Shown in pieces: positions 7,074-8,100 of a DNA stretch of 8,100 nt (the stretch's first letter is position 1; each line of letters starts with the position of its first letter). The notes under the pieces were generated by a model. That model saw nothing but the letters and a program-made list of their open reading frames with translations, was not told the origin of the DNA and did no database searches. The DNA is from Bacilli bacterium (GTDB lineage Bacteria > Bacillota_I > Bacilli_A > RFN20 > CAG-288): positions 1 to 8,100 of the forward strand of contig CAAFJQ010000109.1 in NCBI GenBank assembly GCA_900763245.1, given 5' to 3'. A program made the translations under genes and the position numbers.

Positions 7074-7585
7074 AGTTTGATGTTCTTTTTCACTTTCTTC
7101 TGTGCTCGATGATAACGATTGGTCAAAGCCGCAATCGTCTCACCTGTCATATCCGATATCTCCTGATAGGAGAGGCCATAATACATACGGAGAATGAACA
7201 AGTCATAATCTTTTTCGTCGAGAAGCTCTTTGATCTGTTTGATGAGATTGTCCTGATCAAAGCGATTTTCCTGTGTCGTAGCATAATCCTCTGTTTCATA
7301 TTCCGGCATCGAAACCAATCTGCTTCTCTTTTTCTTTTCATTCAGTGCAAGGTTCTTTGCAATCGTGCATAGCCATGCGCTGAAAGAGATATCGTTCTGA
7401 TAGCTGTCGATGTTCTGATACATCTTGAAAAACGTCTCCAAAACGATATCATCTGCAATCATATCGCTAGGAAGAATCTGATAAGCGACATGTTTGACCA
7501 AGCGAAAATACTTTTGATAGACTTCATCAAAGGCTTCTTCGTCATGTTCTTTCAGTTTCTTGATTAAGGATCTCTCGCTTTTCAT
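7070..7585 (-). CDS. ECF-type RNA polymerase sigma factor
   Basis: 171 aa from the ATG at 7585-7583. The frame extends three codons to a TTG at 7594, but AGG (7597-7595) abuts that codon, whereas it is 9 nt from the ATG, so I choose the ATG. Region 2 covers about residues 18-85 (EVYQKYFRLVKHVAYQI, then DDIVLETFFKMY and FSAWLCTIAKNLALN, the typical -10 recognition and core-binding patterns). Region 4 covers about 113-165, with helix-turn-helix LSYQEISDMTGETIAALTNR for the -35 element. There is no sigma region 3 or 1.1, as expected for the ECF group (sigma-70 group 4). It directs RNA polymerase to a stress or envelope regulon whose members are unknown here. It is followed by the candidate membrane anti-sigma and the M18 peptidase, so it may autoregulate this operon. 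Confidence 0.92.
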   Translation of the reverse strand: MKSERSLIKKLKEHDEEAFDEVYQKYFRLVKHVAYQILPSDMIADDIVLETFFKMYQNIDSYQNDISFSAWLCTIAKNLALNEKKKRSRLVSMPEYETEDYATTQENRFDQDNLIKQIKELLDEKDYDLFILRMYYGLSYQEISDMTGETIAALTNRYHRAQKKVKKNIKL

Positions 7586-7601
7586 GATTTTCAACCTACG
7601 A

Positions 7602-7636
7602 GTGATATTCTATCACGAACTATGCTGCTTTCTCCA
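7602..7636 (-). promoter_or_regulatory. Candidate promoter of the sigma operon with a palindrome over the -10
   Basis: On the minus strand TGGAGA (7636-7631, 4/6 match to -35) is followed after 18 bp by TAGAAT (7612-7607, 5/6 match to -10). The -10 lies inside a perfect palindrome, GTGATA-TTC-TATCAC (7602-7616). The predicted start near 7600 gives a very short leader (~15 nt) before the sigma ATG. The symmetric site could bind a repressor. An ECF-type autoregulated promoter was not clearly seen. If the broken gene upstream was once part of the operon, the main promoter could lie further up. Confidence 0.4.
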
Positions 7637-7651
7637 TTTTTCTAGAGCGTT

Positions 7652-7669
7652 GAATATGTACGTATATTC
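7652..7669. repeat. Inverted repeat upstream of the sigma gene
   Basis: GAATAT (7652-7657) and ATATTC (7664-7669) flank GTACGT, giving an 18-bp near-palindrome about 65-85 bp upstream of the sigma start. It could be a protein-binding site, but it also lies in the second half of the candidate broken gene, so coincidence is possible. Confidence 0.25.
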
Positions 7670-7733
7670 TCTTTCCAAATAAAAAGCCTGTCATAGCCCT
7701 TTTTGCTACAACAGATCTAAAGAATTCAGCAAG

Positions 7734-7798
7734 TTTCTCTTATTTCTGTTTGTGCGGTTTTGATGATGTCATCGAATGCTGTAATCAAATAAGAGAAA
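7734..7798. repeat. Perfect 12-bp inverted repeat
   Basis: TTTCTCTTATTT (7734-7745) and AAATAAGAGAAA (7787-7798) are exact reverse complements separated by 41 nt; an outer G-U pair could extend an RNA stem. There is no T tail, so it is not a terminator. The arm at 7734-7745 covers the point where the reading frame of the candidate broken gene shifts. Confidence 0.7.
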
Positions 7799-7824
7799 TC
7801 CGTTTTAAGGCTCATTCAATCATC

Positions 7825-7851
7825 GGAGTTGTTTTTCATTTGTATAACTCC
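7825..7851. repeat. Small hairpin around the start of the broken gene
   Basis: GGAGTTGT (7825-7832) can pair with ATAACTCC (7844-7851) with one G-U pair and an 11-nt loop. On the minus strand it places the GGAG ribosome site in one arm and the start codon (7839-7837) in the loop, so it could mask initiation if transcribed. There is no T run. The function is inference from position. Confidence 0.35.
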
Positions 7852-7906
7852 AGTTCACGATTTTGAAGCAAAAATCAATAATTTATATCTTTGAATGTAT
7901 TTTTCT

Positions 7907-7934
7907 TAGACATGAAAAAATTTTTTGATATAAT
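7907..7934 (+). promoter_or_regulatory. Strong sigma-70-type promoter facing right
   Basis: TAGACA (7907-7912, 5/6 match to -35) and a perfect TATAAT (7929-7934) are 16 bp apart, with an A6T6 tract as spacer. The predicted start is near 7941. No convincing coding frame with a ribosome site follows before the hairpin at 8001-8059, so the product may be a short RNA of about 125 nt. A 28-codon frame starting at 7912 overlaps the promoter and has no ribosome site. Confidence 0.5.
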
Positions 7935-7940
7935 TCAGCT

Positions 7941-8066
7941 ATCTTTCATAGTGAGGTTACACATTAGTTTTACAGTTGATTTTCAAAAAGAGCGATAAAA
8001 AGCCAGGTTTAAAGCCTTCGCACAGATTTTTCTGTGGTATATGGCTTCAAATCCTGGCTGTTTTTT
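7941..8066 (+). ncRNA. Putative short untranslated RNA (promoter to terminator)
   Basis: The stretch runs from the predicted start of the TATAAT promoter to the T run after a long hairpin, about 125 nt. The first ~60 nt are AT-rich and unstructured by eye; the rest is the hairpin. It matches no RNA family that I can recognise: no tRNA-like end, SRP Alu/S-domain or 6S-like bubble is evident. Expression is not shown, and the hairpin may simply terminate the minus-strand gene entering from the right. Confidence 0.3.
7997..8066. terminator. Long bidirectional hairpin terminator
   Basis: AGCCAGG (8001-8007) pairs with CCTGGCT (8053-8059). A short TTT/AAA pairing and AAGCC (8012-8016)/GGCTT (8043-8047) extend the stem, and CACAGA (8021-8026)/TCTGTG (8031-8036) with a TTTT loop caps it. 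Six Ts follow on the + strand (8061-8066) and five on the minus strand (A run 7997-8001), so it can terminate from both sides. The minus-strand frame that ends at 8065 would be terminated here. Confidence 0.8.
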
Positions 8067-8100
8067 ATGTCTTTTTCAGGCCGTCTCCTACAGTTTCAGT
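8065..8100 (-). CDS. Probable C-terminal end of a minus-strand gene (partial)
   Basis: Reading leftwards from the window edge, one frame is open for 11 codons (TETVGDGLKKT) and stops with TAA at 8067-8065, immediately before the hairpin terminator at 8001-8059. Stop codon plus terminator is the normal layout of a gene end; the other two minus-strand frames contain early stops. The fragment is too short to identify and could be chance. Confidence 0.4.
   Translation of the reverse strand, partial: TETVGDGLKKT

Larger units (their letters stand above)
7620..7839 (-). pseudogene. Probable broken small gene (~70 codons) with TGA and +1 frameshift
   Basis: Reading leftwards, GGAG (7851-7848) lies 8 nt before an ATG at 7839-7837. 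The frame gives MKNNSDD, then an in-frame TGA (7818-7816), then continues from an adjacent ATG (7815) for 29 codons (MSLKTDFSYLITAFDD... to a TGA at 7728-7726). Skipping one base near 7740 moves into a second frame open for 39 codons (EKLAEFFRSVVAKRAM... ending RKMEKAA), with TAG at 7622-7620. Joined, the product would be an amphipathic, mostly helical ~70-residue protein. I do not recognise it. It ends 34 nt before the sigma gene, as if it were the first gene of that operon. Two lesions suggest decay; sequencing errors, recoding or chance open frames are alternatives. Each open stretch is short, so confidence is limited. Confidence 0.4.

Noticed and set aside
7586..7594. TTG start three codons upstream for the sigma factor
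   Set aside because: The AGG directly abuts the TTG but is correctly spaced for the ATG at 7585.
7681..7704. Hairpin-like AAAAAG...CTTTTT as a terminator
   Set aside because: The stem would be almost entirely A-T and the inner GCC/GCC bases do not pair.
7734..7745. Programmed +1 frameshifting in the small upstream gene
   Set aside because: There is no known +1 slippery arrangement (such as CTT-TGA with an internal Shine-Dalgarno) and a second lesion (TGA) is present, so decay is more likely.
7816..7818. TGA in the small upstream gene as a selenocysteine codon
   Set aside because: No selenoprotein family resembles the product and no clear SECIS-like stem-loop follows at the needed distance; a nonsense mutation or a leader-peptide stop is simpler.
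7912..7998. 28-codon + strand frame starting MKKFFDII
   Set aside because: The start codon lies within the promoter spacer, upstream of the predicted transcript start, and no ribosome site precedes it.

Overview
The window looks like a piece of a low-to-moderate GC Bacillota genome. AAGGAG/AGGAGG ribosome sites sit before most genes, short clean hairpin-plus-T terminators separate the transcription units, and the gene content is anaerobe-like (a large iron-sulfur flavoprotein and a HypA-type metallochaperone). A gut- or oral-type anaerobe, possibly Erysipelotrichia, fits, but this placement is an inference from style and content; no rRNA or other phylogenetic marker is present. No tRNA, rRNA, CRISPR array, insertion sequence or phage gene was seen.

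Layout. (1) 1-117 is the tail of an unrecognised + strand gene. (2) 217-1221 (-) encodes an unrecognised polytopic membrane protein. It is divergent from the next operon across a ~240 bp regulatory region rich in small palindromes. (3) 1463-5094 (+) is a three-gene operon: a TetR-family regulator, an 887-aa iron-sulfur/FAD fusion oxidoreductase (winged-helix/cysteine-rich ferredoxin-like module plus a GltD-like NAD(P)H/FAD module plus a C-terminal ferredoxin), and a HypA-type nickel/zinc metallochaperone that starts 3 nt after the oxidoreductase stop. It ends at a strong hairpin terminator at 5102-5130. (4) 7585-5149 (-) is a second three-gene operon: an ECF-type sigma factor, a single-pass membrane protein in the anti-sigma position (ATGA overlap), and an M18 zinc aminopeptidase 23 nt downstream. 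(5) 7586-8100 is mostly without intact genes. It holds a candidate sigma-operon promoter within a perfect palindrome, what looks like a broken ~70-codon gene (one in-frame TGA and one +1 frameshift), a perfect 12-bp inverted repeat at the frameshift point, a strong + strand promoter, and a long hairpin terminator. The last 36 bases are probably the end of another minus-strand gene.

How the genes may work together. The TetR protein probably controls its own operon and perhaps the divergent membrane protein. Close coupling of the flavoprotein with HypA suggests that the two act on the same redox enzyme or electron-transfer process; no hydrogenase, hypB-F or other nickel enzyme lies in the window, so the target is unknown. 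In the minus-strand operon, a surface or stress signal sensed by the membrane protein could release the sigma factor and raise aminopeptidase production. The least conventional features are the orphan HypA/fusion flavoprotein pair, the aminopeptidase inside a sigma/anti-sigma operon, and the unexplained 7600-8070 region.
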